Positions 47,166 through 55,628 of a DNA stretch of 64,000 nt are shown in pieces. The stretch comes from Ogataea parapolymorpha DL-1 (lineage: Eukaryota; Ascomycota; Pichiomycetes; Pichiales; Pichiaceae): the NCBI RefSeq assembly GCF_000187245.1, contig NC_027864.1, forward strand, positions 682,001 to 746,000, read 5' to 3'. A program made the position numbers and the translations under genes. Numbering within the stretch: the stretch's first letter is position 1; each line of letters starts with the position of its first letter. The notes beneath the pieces are model-generated. The model had not been told where the DNA came from. It made no database searches and worked only from the letters and a program-made list of their open reading frames with translations.

Positions 47166-48965
47166 TTACTCAAACAGAAAGCAGTGAAGCGCAAATACGA
47201 AACCAACGACGCTCACCACAGCTGATAGACTCGAGTCCGGCGACGCACCGGCAGCGTTTTGGAACGTCACGTTTCTGGCCGTTGACGATGCACCCACCGT
47301 GCTAGTTTGCAGGGTAGAGTTCCTGGACTCGGTGACTTTGGCCGTACTGTACTGCCTGCTAGCCTCAGCAGTTGTTGTAGGAACTGAGATCGATCCGCTG
47401 AAATGGTTGGCGTAGGCAATTCCCGTTGGCTCCGCGAAATCACGCTGTTGCAGCTGCATGGCAGCCAGTGTAGGAATCGACGGACAATCGACACCCAGCC
47501 GGCCGAGTATGGAGCAGAAGCGCGACGTAAACTCATTGAACAGTGTCACAGTTGACGTCATCGTGACCGAGCCAGAACCGGTGATGGAGGTGGTGATGGT
47601 GGTGGTCTGTGTAGTTGTGGCGGTCTGTGTGGTCGTGGCCAGCTCTGTCGTAGCCACCGTCTTGGTCTTTTCCTTAGTTGTAGTTTTACACTCAATCTCC
47701 GTCTCTGTCGTTGTTTCCGTGTCTGTGTCGTACTTGGTGATTGTCTTTTTCGCAACAGTCTTGGTTGTGCGCTCAATATCCAGCTCTCTTTCGGTGGTGG
47801 TCTCTATATCGAAACAGGTTTTGGTGACTGTGTCGTACTCGGTGTCGGTGACATACTCGTACTCGGTCTTGGTGAGCATCTCCCACTTGTGCTTTGTCAA
47901 AAACTGGTACATTGTCGTTGGAAGATGTGTAATCTTGTACACCGTTGTAGTGTCTGTTGCAGTTTCGGTGTCGTAATCCGTCTCCGTTTCAGTTTCTGTG
48001 CGCACCTTTTTTTTAACCTGCGTCGTAGTCACCTCAACGGTCTCAGGAGGGGTAGCACCTTCGTCGTCGCAGTCATCGCCGTCGGAATGGCCCTTGTGCT
48101 TTTCGATCTTGTCGCGAATTTTGTCAAAGATTCCTTGGTCAGAAACATCAACGTTACCTGCCTTCACTTTCGCGGTCTTAATAGGTTCCGGTAAAACACT
48201 GGTCAGCGTAGTTGCAAGCGAGGCTTTCTTACCGTTGTTCTTTCCCTGTTTCTTTGGTTTTGGAAGACTCGTTGGCTTGGGCGTTTTGGGCATTTTGTCC
48301 GCTTGAGTGGTCTTGAGATTTGGCTTGGAAATACTGGTCAGCTTTTTGGCCTGGTCAACCGTTTTGCCATCAGGCTGCTTTGATTTTTCTGCCTTGGCTT
48401 TTTCGATGCGTTGATTGATGTACCTCTCCAGTGCCCGAGCCTTGGCCTCATCCTCAGAACCCTTCTGTTCAGCCTTCTTCGTTGACTTTTTATCCTCGCT
48501 GATCATGAATTCGAACGGGCTGCCACGCTTGGTCAACCGTGCTGGCGAATTGAGCTCGGTGGTCTCGAAAAACACTCTCAAGTCTCTCCGTGTGCCCTTA
48601 CTCAGGATCCGCACAATATGATCTAAAAGTCTTTCGCCGATGGCAATTTCAGCAGAATCTGATTGTCCCGCCCAGCAGTACTCGTCCTTCAACAGTCGTG
48701 CAATAAAGTAGTACATCGGATCGGCGTGTTCCAAGTCGCCAGAACATTTTTCAAAGACGGCCCTGTGCAACTGACAACGGCTTTGGTCATCATCGTCCAA
48801 TGCTGATCCACCAATATCGCTAAAAACTTGGGAAGCACATTGAGAAAATTGCAGACCAAAATGTTCCTCGCTATATATTGTAGCATCAGAATGGTCACTG
48901 TTGGGCTCTTGACATTTGGCAATTTGGAGGCTAAAGCCTAGCATAAGCAAAGGAATTAGTTTCAT
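47166..48965 (-). CDS. Putative GPI-anchored cell-wall protein with Thr/Glu-rich repeats
   Basis: A 599-aa secretory protein with a signal peptide (residues 1 to about 18), a cysteine-bearing N-terminal part (C43, C64, C74, C97), a Lys-Arg pair at 146-147 suitable for Kex2 cleavage, a Lys-rich segment (about 160-260), then a long Thr-rich region (about 310-460) dominated by T-x-T and T-E-T/D-T steps such as TETETETDYDTETATDTTT. The final 20 residues are hydrophobic after small residues, as in GPI-anchor signals. Thr-rich tracts would be O-mannosylated. I do not recognise a named orthologue. Function is inferred to be structural in the wall. Confidence 0.72.
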   Translation of the reverse strand: MKLIPLLMLGFSLQIAKCQEPNSDHSDATIYSEEHFGLQFSQCASQVFSDIGGSALDDDDQSRCQLHRAVFEKCSGDLEHADPMYYFIARLLKDEYCWAGQSDSAEIAIGERLLDHIVRILSKGTRRDLRVFFETTELNSPARLTKRGSPFEFMISEDKKSTKKAEQKGSEDEAKARALERYINQRIEKAKAEKSKQPDGKTVDQAKKLTSISKPNLKTTQADKMPKTPKPTSLPKPKKQGKNNGKKASLATTLTSVLPEPIKTAKVKAGNVDVSDQGIFDKIRDKIEKHKGHSDGDDCDDEGATPPETVEVTTTQVKKKVRTETETETDYDTETATDTTTVYKITHLPTTMYQFLTKHKWEMLTKTEYEYVTDTEYDTVTKTCFDIETTTERELDIERTTKTVAKKTITKYDTDTETTTETEIECKTTTKEKTKTVATTELATTTQTATTTQTTTITTSITGSGSVTMTSTVTLFNEFTSRFCSILGRLGVDCPSIPTLAAMQLQQRDFAEPTGIAYANHFSGSISVPTTTAEASRQYSTAKVTESRNSTLQTSTVGASSTARNVTFQNAAGASPDSSLSAVVSVVGFVFALHCFLFE

Positions 48966-49039
48966 GGTGGTGATTTACAAGAAATGCGGTGGATCTTTTT
49001 AGGGGGCCAAATCTGGCCATATATCTTTACCGCTCAAAT

Positions 49040-50332
49040 TTAGCCCGACACGTTTGTCATCTCTTTTTGTTTTGCCTCCCGCAACAGTTTACGCTTTTTC
49101 TTTGCCTCAAACTCGTGCCATTCGCCCTCGATCTTACTCAAAAATTGCAGTTTCTGTTCTAGTGGCTCCTCCACAAAATATGGGTGTCTTAGAGCTTCTG
49201 ACGCGCTAATTCTGTTTTTCGGGTTTTTCGACAAGAGTTTGGTGGCCAGGTCAAAACACTGGGGGCTCAAAAGAGACCCAAACTTGGATCTAAACAGTGA
49301 TGGTTTGTGGCTGTTCGGTCTAAGCATCTCGAACCACGGCAATTTATCGCAATCTGGCCATTCGTCAGTAGTTATCGTTCCCATGATATCGTACACTTTC
49401 CATAATTGATCAACTTCGTCTGTTCCTTGAAATATGGCATGTCGTGTAAACAGCTCGATCAGCAAACATCCAATTCCCCAAATGTCCACCTCCCGTCCAT
49501 AATCTGTAGATCCCAATAAAATTTCAGGCGGACGATACCACAAGGTGATGACTCTATTAGTGTAGTTTGGCGATTCGACGTTGCTATTAATGTTCTTCAT
49601 ACGTCGTGCAAGCCCGAAGTCTGTAATCTTGAGCACTCCCTTCTCATCAAGCAAAATGTTGGAGCCCTTTATATCTCTGTGAATAACTTTTTTGGTGTGC
49701 AAATAGTTGATGCCGCGCAAAAGCTGTTTGAAAATATTCTTCTTTTCGCCATCGCTGATCACAATCTCTGCCTGCTGAAGAATACCTGCCAAATCGTGGT
49801 TCATGTACGTGAAAACCATGTAGACCGCATTTTTTTCCACCATCATCTCGCTTAGCCCAACGATGTTCGGATGGTCGAAAGACTGCAAAAGGCCAATCTC
49901 CCGGCTCGCAGTGATTGGAAAGCCCTCACGTTCAGACTCCAATCGTAGACGTTTCAGAGCCACCAGCTGCCCGGTGATCTTGTTTTTCGCCTTGTACACT
50001 TTTCCATAGGTTCCTTCTCCAACTTGGTTTATTCGCTCGAAAACAGGACCCTTGATATCCACATGACGCATGAACAGCATTTCTGGCTGCCAAGTATCTT
50101 CCTCTTCGTCCTCCATGACGTTTTTGTTGCTAACTTTGGCTCGTTTGAATGTCGGTTGAGCATTGCCTCTAGGTGCAGTGGTCGCACGGGGACCGGTTGG
50201 AAGTCGTGGCTCATCGTAGTAATATCGCTGATCCTGGCCATAGTAGTCATTGCGGTAGTAATAGCGATCGTCGTAGTACTCGTCGTTGTAATGACGCTTG
50301 TCGTAGCGCTGAAATCTAGGCGGTCCTGACAT
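49040..50332 (-). CDS. CTK1: CTDK-I catalytic subunit, cyclin-dependent kinase Ctk1
   Basis: Ctk1 phosphorylates Ser2 of the RNA polymerase II C-terminal domain, promoting elongation and 3' processing; its partners are Ctk2 and Ctk3. The 430-aa protein has a Tyr/Asp/Arg-rich N-terminal tail (DEYYDDRYYYRNDYYGQD) that is shorter than in the 528-aa yeast protein, then a complete kinase domain: GEGTYGKVYKA, PITASRE in the cyclin-binding helix, HRDIKGSNILL, DFGLARR and the activation-loop TLWYRPPE. The PITAxRE sequence is typical of Ctk1/CDK12-like kinases. It is divergent from ATG44. Confidence 0.92.
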   Translation of the reverse strand: MSGPPRFQRYDKRHYNDEYYDDRYYYRNDYYGQDQRYYYDEPRLPTGPRATTAPRGNAQPTFKRAKVSNKNVMEDEEEDTWQPEMLFMRHVDIKGPVFERINQVGEGTYGKVYKAKNKITGQLVALKRLRLESEREGFPITASREIGLLQSFDHPNIVGLSEMMVEKNAVYMVFTYMNHDLAGILQQAEIVISDGEKKNIFKQLLRGINYLHTKKVIHRDIKGSNILLDEKGVLKITDFGLARRMKNINSNVESPNYTNRVITLWYRPPEILLGSTDYGREVDIWGIGCLLIELFTRHAIFQGTDEVDQLWKVYDIMGTITTDEWPDCDKLPWFEMLRPNSHKPSLFRSKFGSLLSPQCFDLATKLLSKNPKNRISASEALRHPYFVEEPLEQKLQFLSKIEGEWHEFEAKKKRKLLREAKQKEMTNVSG

Positions 50333-50597
50333 ATTTTCAACAAGATAGAAAATTAAAAAAAAATTACACTAGTGCGAGCTGAAGCAAGCCAGACGGAAAA
50401 TTTAGGAAGCCTACGAGCAAGAGTCCTCCAATATCAGAGCGTTGTTTCTCTCATAACCTAGCCGTGAAAGAATTGTATCAAATTTTCTACGATTCTGGGG
50501 AATCCCATATCAGCTGCCCTGGTTGGCTGTGGTCGTATTTTTTCTCATTTTTTTGACTACAATTCCCCTGACTCTTATCGTTGTTTCAAATACTCAC

Positions 50598-50853
50598 ATG
50601 GCTTTCGTAAGTAAATTACTGCCAATGTCACTAACCCCAGTTCTCTAAAGCAATACACATCTCCGTGGACCTGGCCCTGCTCGCCGGCTTTCTCGCCGGC
50701 ATCAAGAAAAATACTGGGATCGAGCCCAACGTGAAGCTTCTCAACCAACCGGAGCTCGAGAAATACGCGTACAAATATTTGGAGCTTGGCGACTACTTGT
50801 ACAATCAGAGCGCCGAGTTCATGTCCAGCTCTTACTTTTTCAGAAGAAAGTGA
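50598..50853 (+). CDS. ATG44: Mitofissin Atg44 (DUF1748 family), one 34-nt intron
   Basis: Atg44 is a small mitochondrial intermembrane-space protein that mediates fission needed for mitophagy. The exons are 50598-50606 and 50641-50853, giving 73 aa, the length of the yeast protein. Exon 1 encodes only Met-Ala-Phe. The product begins MAFFSKAIHISVDLALLAG and contains FLAGIKKNTGIEP, the family signature of His-x5-Leu and (K/R)xTG. The 62-codon frame at 50665 begins at an internal GTG and lacks the first amphipathic segment, so the splice is needed to make a normal protein. Alternative DUF1748 members cannot be excluded by eye. Confidence 0.87.
50607..50640 (+). other. ATG44 intron, 34 nt
   Basis: It starts GTAAGT, contains CACTAAC with the branch A at position 28, and ends CCCAG. 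The length is identical to both UBC8 introns. Confidence 0.9.
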
Positions 50854-50913
50854 TTCGCGGTAGATTGATCTATCTAATTTAGATAATATTATTAATTTAC
50901 AGCCCGTTGCTCG

Positions 50914-52341
50914 TCACGACGGATTGAACGGCATCACGTACCTCTCGCTGTTTGCTTGGCTCTTCTGAGACATGTACGACCACCCGTATCCATAGTCGTC
51001 GTCCAGCTCCTCTTCCTCTTCTTCAGCACGTGACTCCGCCACCCCATGAGAATACTCTGTCACTTCGGTGACATACTTGTCCTGGTAATGCAGAGGGTGG
51101 TGTCGGGAGACGGGTTTGCTAGAAACGGTCGGCGCGGTGGGCTGGGTCAGCGATCTCATCGATTCCCAGAAATCTTGGTCCTCTTCCACGTCTTCGTCTT
51201 CCTCGTCAGTAGTATGAGGAGGGGTGCTCTTTGCACCTCGCGTTTGCGTGCTGCTTCCGTTGGACTCAGTGGTGTTGTCTCTTGGCGAGTGAGACGTAAG
51301 CTTCGGAACCTCTGTCAACGGCGGAAGATAGTTGAAGTGCGAGTATCTGTTCAAAGACGTTGTTGGATCCAGAGCAGAAGTCTGTGGACTGTAGTGGTGG
51401 TGAATGTGCTGGTGGATGGTGATGTTGACACCGTTGAACTTGGCCAGATCGATGATTTGATGTACCTGTTCCTGCGACTGTATCGTTCCGTGGAAATCTT
51501 TGATAGGCTCGTTTGTCTTTGGATCCAGCATGTCAAATCGCCATTCCGTGTTCGATCTTCCGGGAGATAGCCCGCTTCCCGGCCTGGCAAGCGGCTGGCG
51601 CTGAAAACTCACCTGAGGCAGCTTGTGGGGAAGGTGATGATGTTCTGGACTTGGCAGCTTGTTTGTTATTCGATCAGTGTCTTCCCCTGTAGCCTCTATA
51701 GCTCCCACGGCTACCATGATCGGCCTGGAGGCCTGTTTGCGCGCAACATCGGTCATGATTTTTCTCCAGCGGTTCCTACACGTCAGACTTGGACGTCCCT
51801 GGATCGCAGCGGCCACAGTTCTCCATCTGGTTCCATGTACCTGGACGCTTTTAATCAGCTGCAAATCCTCTTCCAAACTCCATGGCTTTGTTCTGTCGGT
51901 GTTCTCCGGATTCAAAACCTCGATGTAGCGCTTGGAGCATTGGTCTTCTGTTCTTCCTTCCACTCGCTCTGACACCTTGGCCCAAGCAGGCCCGACTTCC
52001 TGATATGCCTTCAGCAGTTGCTGGTCCTCCTCGGGAGTCCACTTTCCCCGTCGCAGCCGTGGGTCTAAGGCGCTCACCCATCGCTTGCGACAGCGCATCG
52101 CACTAAATTCTGGGAACATCTCTGCTATCGCGGCCCAATCTATGCGATCGGGTTTTATGCGTTGTTTATCGTACTTTTCCAGGTTTTCCTGTTTGAGAAA
52201 CTGCTCAATAACTGCCTTTTTGAGGGCCTCGTCCTTCTCGTCCGTCCATAATGATCGAGTCTGTTTTCGAAAAACCTTATACCCCAAGGACTCTGTCACG
52301 GCCAGATGGTCGATCATATTAGTGGTGGCCTTTCTGGTCAT
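50914..52341 (-). CDS. BAS1: Myb-type transcription factor Bas1
   Basis: Bas1, with Bas2/Pho2, activates purine and histidine biosynthesis genes in response to the purine intermediate SAICAR. The frame opens with TTG at 52392; the first ATG is 52341 (475 aa), with another at 52317 just before LAVTESLGYKVFRK, which matches Bas1. Three Myb repeats follow (WTDEKDEALKKAV, KWTPEEDQQLLKAYQEVGP, PWSLEEDLQLIKSVQVHG), and then SLTCRNRWRKI, nearly identical to yeast Bas1. The TEWRF and ISIHQHIHHHY-like element (TIHQHIHHHY, near residue 315) matches the Bas1 interaction/regulatory region. It is shorter than the 811-aa yeast protein. Confidence 0.9.
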   Translation of the reverse strand: MTRKATTNMIDHLAVTESLGYKVFRKQTRSLWTDEKDEALKKAVIEQFLKQENLEKYDKQRIKPDRIDWAAIAEMFPEFSAMRCRKRWVSALDPRLRRGKWTPEEDQQLLKAYQEVGPAWAKVSERVEGRTEDQCSKRYIEVLNPENTDRTKPWSLEEDLQLIKSVQVHGTRWRTVAAAIQGRPSLTCRNRWRKIMTDVARKQASRPIMVAVGAIEATGEDTDRITNKLPSPEHHHLPHKLPQVSFQRQPLARPGSGLSPGRSNTEWRFDMLDPKTNEPIKDFHGTIQSQEQVHQIIDLAKFNGVNITIHQHIHHHYSPQTSALDPTTSLNRYSHFNYLPPLTEVPKLTSHSPRDNTTESNGSSTQTRGAKSTPPHTTDEEDEDVEEDQDFWESMRSLTQPTAPTVSSKPVSRHHPLHYQDKYVTEVTEYSHGVAESRAEEEEEELDDDYGYGWSYMSQKSQANSERYVMPFNPS

Positions 52342-52430
52342 CGGGCTGGTTATTTTTTTTTCTTCCAAATATTTTTTTTTAGTCACTAACAAACAGGCTT
52401 TGAGCTGATTTAATATCTATTTATTTTTTT

Positions 52431-54533
52431 ATGGACACTTTATCAGTAGAGGAAATTAAATCCATAGTCCAATGCCAATTCCAGTTGATTGTCCAGCGTA
52501 ATGACAGGCTCCGATCACATTCTCTTCTTACTGAGGACAAGCCGTTCAACTCACGTGCCACAGATCTAGTCATCATCGACTGGATAGAGATCTCAACAAA
52601 CTATCTTAATGGTCTGAAAGCACTGGCAGATTTCGAGGACCCTAGTATGGTGATCCAATTGTATATCTACAACTACTTCATCCTCAAATACATATTGGAT
52701 CGTGCCGACGTCAGAAATCAAGAGGATCAAGGATTTATAGGGACACTGAACAACGTATCGCACCAAATATTAAACAAGAGCAAATACAGGGAGCTATTGG
52801 ATCTTGCAATGGAGGAAGCATCAAGTCTTATTGAGTCAGACATAAATCAGGACCTGTATCCGGTGGCGGATCAGTTAAGTTTCGATTGCGATGAGCTATC
52901 AACACGTCTATTTGATCTCCAGGAGAAGATACTTCTGATAGATGTTCGAACGTTTGATAAGTTCCTGAAATCGCACATAGAACATGAAGACATCATCAAC
53001 ATTCAGCCGGAAAGCGTGCAAGCAGTACATGATTTTGAGGACCTCGTTTTCTGTCTTCAGGTAGGAAATATAGACTTCTCAGCAAAGCTTGCGTCTTTCA
53101 ACCAGTACACTTTTGTCGTCGTGTTTGGTGAGTCTCAAGGAGCAAAGCACGTGTTCAAGCTAGTGGAAAGCGCCATCGAAAAACGAAAAAGATGGGGGAA
53201 TATCAAAGTTGAGCCGAGAACTCTCGAAGGAGGCTTTGAACGTTGGTCTCAACTCTTTGGAAACGACCGCGCAAAAACATTCACAGGAACCATTTCCACA
53301 CCTTCCAAGCCTGCCACCTCTTTCCGGAGCTCAACTCCGTCTCTTCCTCCCGGGCTTTCTCTTCCTTTGGTGAGACTTCACAATTACGGAAGCACGTGCT
53401 ACATCAACTCTATGGTCCAGTGCTTGTTTAATTTGTCCTATTTCCGCAATTTCGTGATGGATCCATCCAGATTCCAGCCGATCCTACGGTCCAACGACAA
53501 TTCCCTTGTCCTCGCATTTTACGCATTGTTTAACGAATTTTTTTATGCCAATGGCCACGCTGTTGTTCGTCCCAACAATTTTGTAAGGCTATGCTCATAT
53601 CTGAAGCCAGATCTCAAAATTCCCCATGAACAGCAAGACACCTCTCAATTTTTGTATTTTATCCTAAACAGATTGCATGACGAGCTGCGCATAGATGATT
53701 CGCCCGCTAACCGACAAAGCTTCAAGACAAATAACCCTGAAACAGACCCATTCACAGACTATGGTAGCAGCAAGGAATATCTGTCTTGGAATTCACAGCT
53801 GCTGAAGTCAGAAGGAGTTTCTCCAATCAACAAGCTATTCCAAATTCAGCAAGAAACGAAACTCAAGTGTGGGCGTTGTGGCTATGTTTCGCTGAATTAC
53901 GACAACTCGTCGATGATGAATCTGAATTTGAACGGCAACGAATACTATCTGAATGATCTTATCCTACGAAATCTCGAGCCTGAAGAACTATCTGATCGGC
54001 TCGGGAATGCGTGGAACTGCCCAAAATGCGAAAAATTAAGTGCTGAGCTGAAACAGCTCGAGGAGATGGTCTCTTCTCATGAATCGAAAAAACGAGGGTT
54101 TTTCAAGTTCAAAAAAGAAGAGCACTCTTCAATGAACGACTACCAGACAGGCCGCTACGCTGAGCTGAAAGCGTTTCTGAGCCAGCCGAACGTGTCGTAC
54201 AGATCATCCAATTTCATCAAATTACCCCAGATTTTGACTGTCTACCTCGCCAAGTTTGACCCGTACCAGAACAAACTCAACATCAAGTTGCGATTCCCAA
54301 AGAGATTAAATTTCAAGATCAAAAGACAAGATAAAGAGATTGCATACAGTTACAAATTGAGTGGCTGGATAGACCACTTGGGCGACTCCATAGGGTCTGG
54401 CCACTACACCAACGTCATTCACCGTAGCGGCCAATGGGTCTTGTGCGACGACGACCGGCTGAGTGTTTGTCGGTACGAGGAGGAAATTGGAGATCAGAAC
54501 GCGTATATATTATTTTACACCTTAGTGAAGTAA
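52431..54533 (+). CDS. Ubiquitin-specific protease with inactive rhodanese domain
   Basis: A 700-aa deubiquitinase. Residues about 160-280 form a rhodanese-like domain (LLIDVRTFDKFLKSH), with VVVFGESQG in place of the catalytic Cys loop, so it is not a sulfurtransferase. The USP domain has the Cys box NYGSTCYINSMVQC (Cys323), the EQQDTSQFL box, a zinc finger made by KCGRCG and CPKC, and the His box SGHYTNVI (His658). This architecture is shared by yeast Doa4, Ubp5, Ubp7 and Ubp11. I cannot say which by eye; size favours Ubp11. Doa4 deubiquitinates endosomal cargo and Ubp7/11 are less studied. It is divergent from BAS1 over 89 bp. Confidence 0.82.
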   Translation: MDTLSVEEIKSIVQCQFQLIVQRNDRLRSHSLLTEDKPFNSRATDLVIIDWIEISTNYLNGLKALADFEDPSMVIQLYIYNYFILKYILDRADVRNQEDQGFIGTLNNVSHQILNKSKYRELLDLAMEEASSLIESDINQDLYPVADQLSFDCDELSTRLFDLQEKILLIDVRTFDKFLKSHIEHEDIINIQPESVQAVHDFEDLVFCLQVGNIDFSAKLASFNQYTFVVVFGESQGAKHVFKLVESAIEKRKRWGNIKVEPRTLEGGFERWSQLFGNDRAKTFTGTISTPSKPATSFRSSTPSLPPGLSLPLVRLHNYGSTCYINSMVQCLFNLSYFRNFVMDPSRFQPILRSNDNSLVLAFYALFNEFFYANGHAVVRPNNFVRLCSYLKPDLKIPHEQQDTSQFLYFILNRLHDELRIDDSPANRQSFKTNNPETDPFTDYGSSKEYLSWNSQLLKSEGVSPINKLFQIQQETKLKCGRCGYVSLNYDNSSMMNLNLNGNEYYLNDLILRNLEPEELSDRLGNAWNCPKCEKLSAELKQLEEMVSSHESKKRGFFKFKKEEHSSMNDYQTGRYAELKAFLSQPNVSYRSSNFIKLPQILTVYLAKFDPYQNKLNIKLRFPKRLNFKIKRQDKEIAYSYKLSGWIDHLGDSIGSGHYTNVIHRSGQWVLCDDDRLSVCRYEEEIGDQNAYILFYTLVK

Positions 54534-54574
54534 AATAATATTTTTTTCAGGTGCAAAAAAAAAATCCAACTATA

Positions 54575-55561
54575 ATGATTATCAGCATTAGCGTGCCGTC
54601 AAAGCCAGAAGCTAGCGACACCGAGGTTGGTTCATCAGTGGTCACTCCGGGAGAGTTAATTACAGACGATCCGACATGGATGCGCGGCCACGGGACGTAC
54701 TTTCTAAACGACAAGACATACTCTTCAGTTGCAGGAACCGTTCTCAAGGTGAACAAGCTGCTGAGCGTGGTTCCCTTCAAAGGCAGATATTCTCCAGAGA
54801 CAGGAGACCATCTAGTGGGCAGAATTATCGATGTTGGACAGAAAAGATGGAAAGTGGACATCGGAGGTGAACATGACGCGGTGCTTATGCTGGGATCGGT
54901 CAACCTGCCCGGAGGTATTTTGCGAAGGAAATCCGAGAGTGACGAATTACAGATGCGTAATTTTTTAAAAGAAGGCGACCTGCTAAACGCCGAGGTGCAA
55001 TCGCTCTTTTCGGACGGCAGCGCCTCCCTGCATACCCGCTCACTGAAATACGGGAAACTTCGAAACGGCGTGTTTGTTGCGGTGCCTTCAAAACTGATTG
55101 TGAGAGCGAAAAACCATTCTCACGACTTACCCGGGAATGTGAGCATCATTTTGGGTGTCAACGGCTACTGCTGGATCTACAAAACTCCGCTTTCTTCTGC
55201 TGCAGATCACTCTGCTTCCACGGCTAAGACTAATGCAGAGTTGTCTTCTGCGGCTTCCGGTTATTATCAACCCGGGCAAGGTAGTGTATCAATCACGAGA
55301 TTGGAACAGGAGTCGTCGTGGGACATTTACAGCGACAAGAACGACGCGCTTTCGGCCAGCATCAAGGACACCATTTCGAGATACAAGAACTGTTTGCTGA
55401 GCTTGAGCCAGTGCAACATCGGAATCAACGAAGTCCGGCTCGTGAGGGCCTACGAAATTAGTTTAGGGTACGGCGATACAAACTTACTATTTCGGGAAGA
55501 GGTTCGGCAGTCGATTGGCGAGGACGTGATCGCGCAAGAAAAAATGCGAGGGGCAGGGTAA
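54575..55561 (+). CDS. RRP4: Exosome cap subunit Rrp4
   Basis: Rrp4 is one of the three S1/KH cap proteins of the RNA exosome. The frame begins at GTG 54551, but the ATG at 54575 (MIISISVPSKP) is used, giving 328 aa against 359 in yeast. The sequence is highly conserved: VTPGELITDDPTWMRGHGTY, the S1 domain (about 75-160) with GGILRRKSESDELQMR, and HTRSLKYGKLRNG. The KH part (about 165-230) has LPGNVSIILGVNGYCW. It follows the deubiquitinase by 41 bp on the same strand. Confidence 0.95.
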   Translation: MIISISVPSKPEASDTEVGSSVVTPGELITDDPTWMRGHGTYFLNDKTYSSVAGTVLKVNKLLSVVPFKGRYSPETGDHLVGRIIDVGQKRWKVDIGGEHDAVLMLGSVNLPGGILRRKSESDELQMRNFLKEGDLLNAEVQSLFSDGSASLHTRSLKYGKLRNGVFVAVPSKLIVRAKNHSHDLPGNVSIILGVNGYCWIYKTPLSSAADHSASTAKTNAELSSAASGYYQPGQGSVSITRLEQESSWDIYSDKNDALSASIKDTISRYKNCLLSLSQCNIGINEVRLVRAYEISLGYGDTNLLFREEVRQSIGEDVIAQEKMRGAG

Positions 55562-55628
55562 ACGGGGAATTTTTGGAGAATTGTGTTTCCGCAATTTTCT
55601 CATATTTCTCGAATTTAGATGATTTATT

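Noticed and set aside
52342..52430. Possible intron end (CACTAAC then CAG near 52383-52396) before the deubiquitinase gene
   Set aside because: No GTAAGT or similar donor lies 34-60 nt upstream, and the ATG at 52431 already begins a complete protein.
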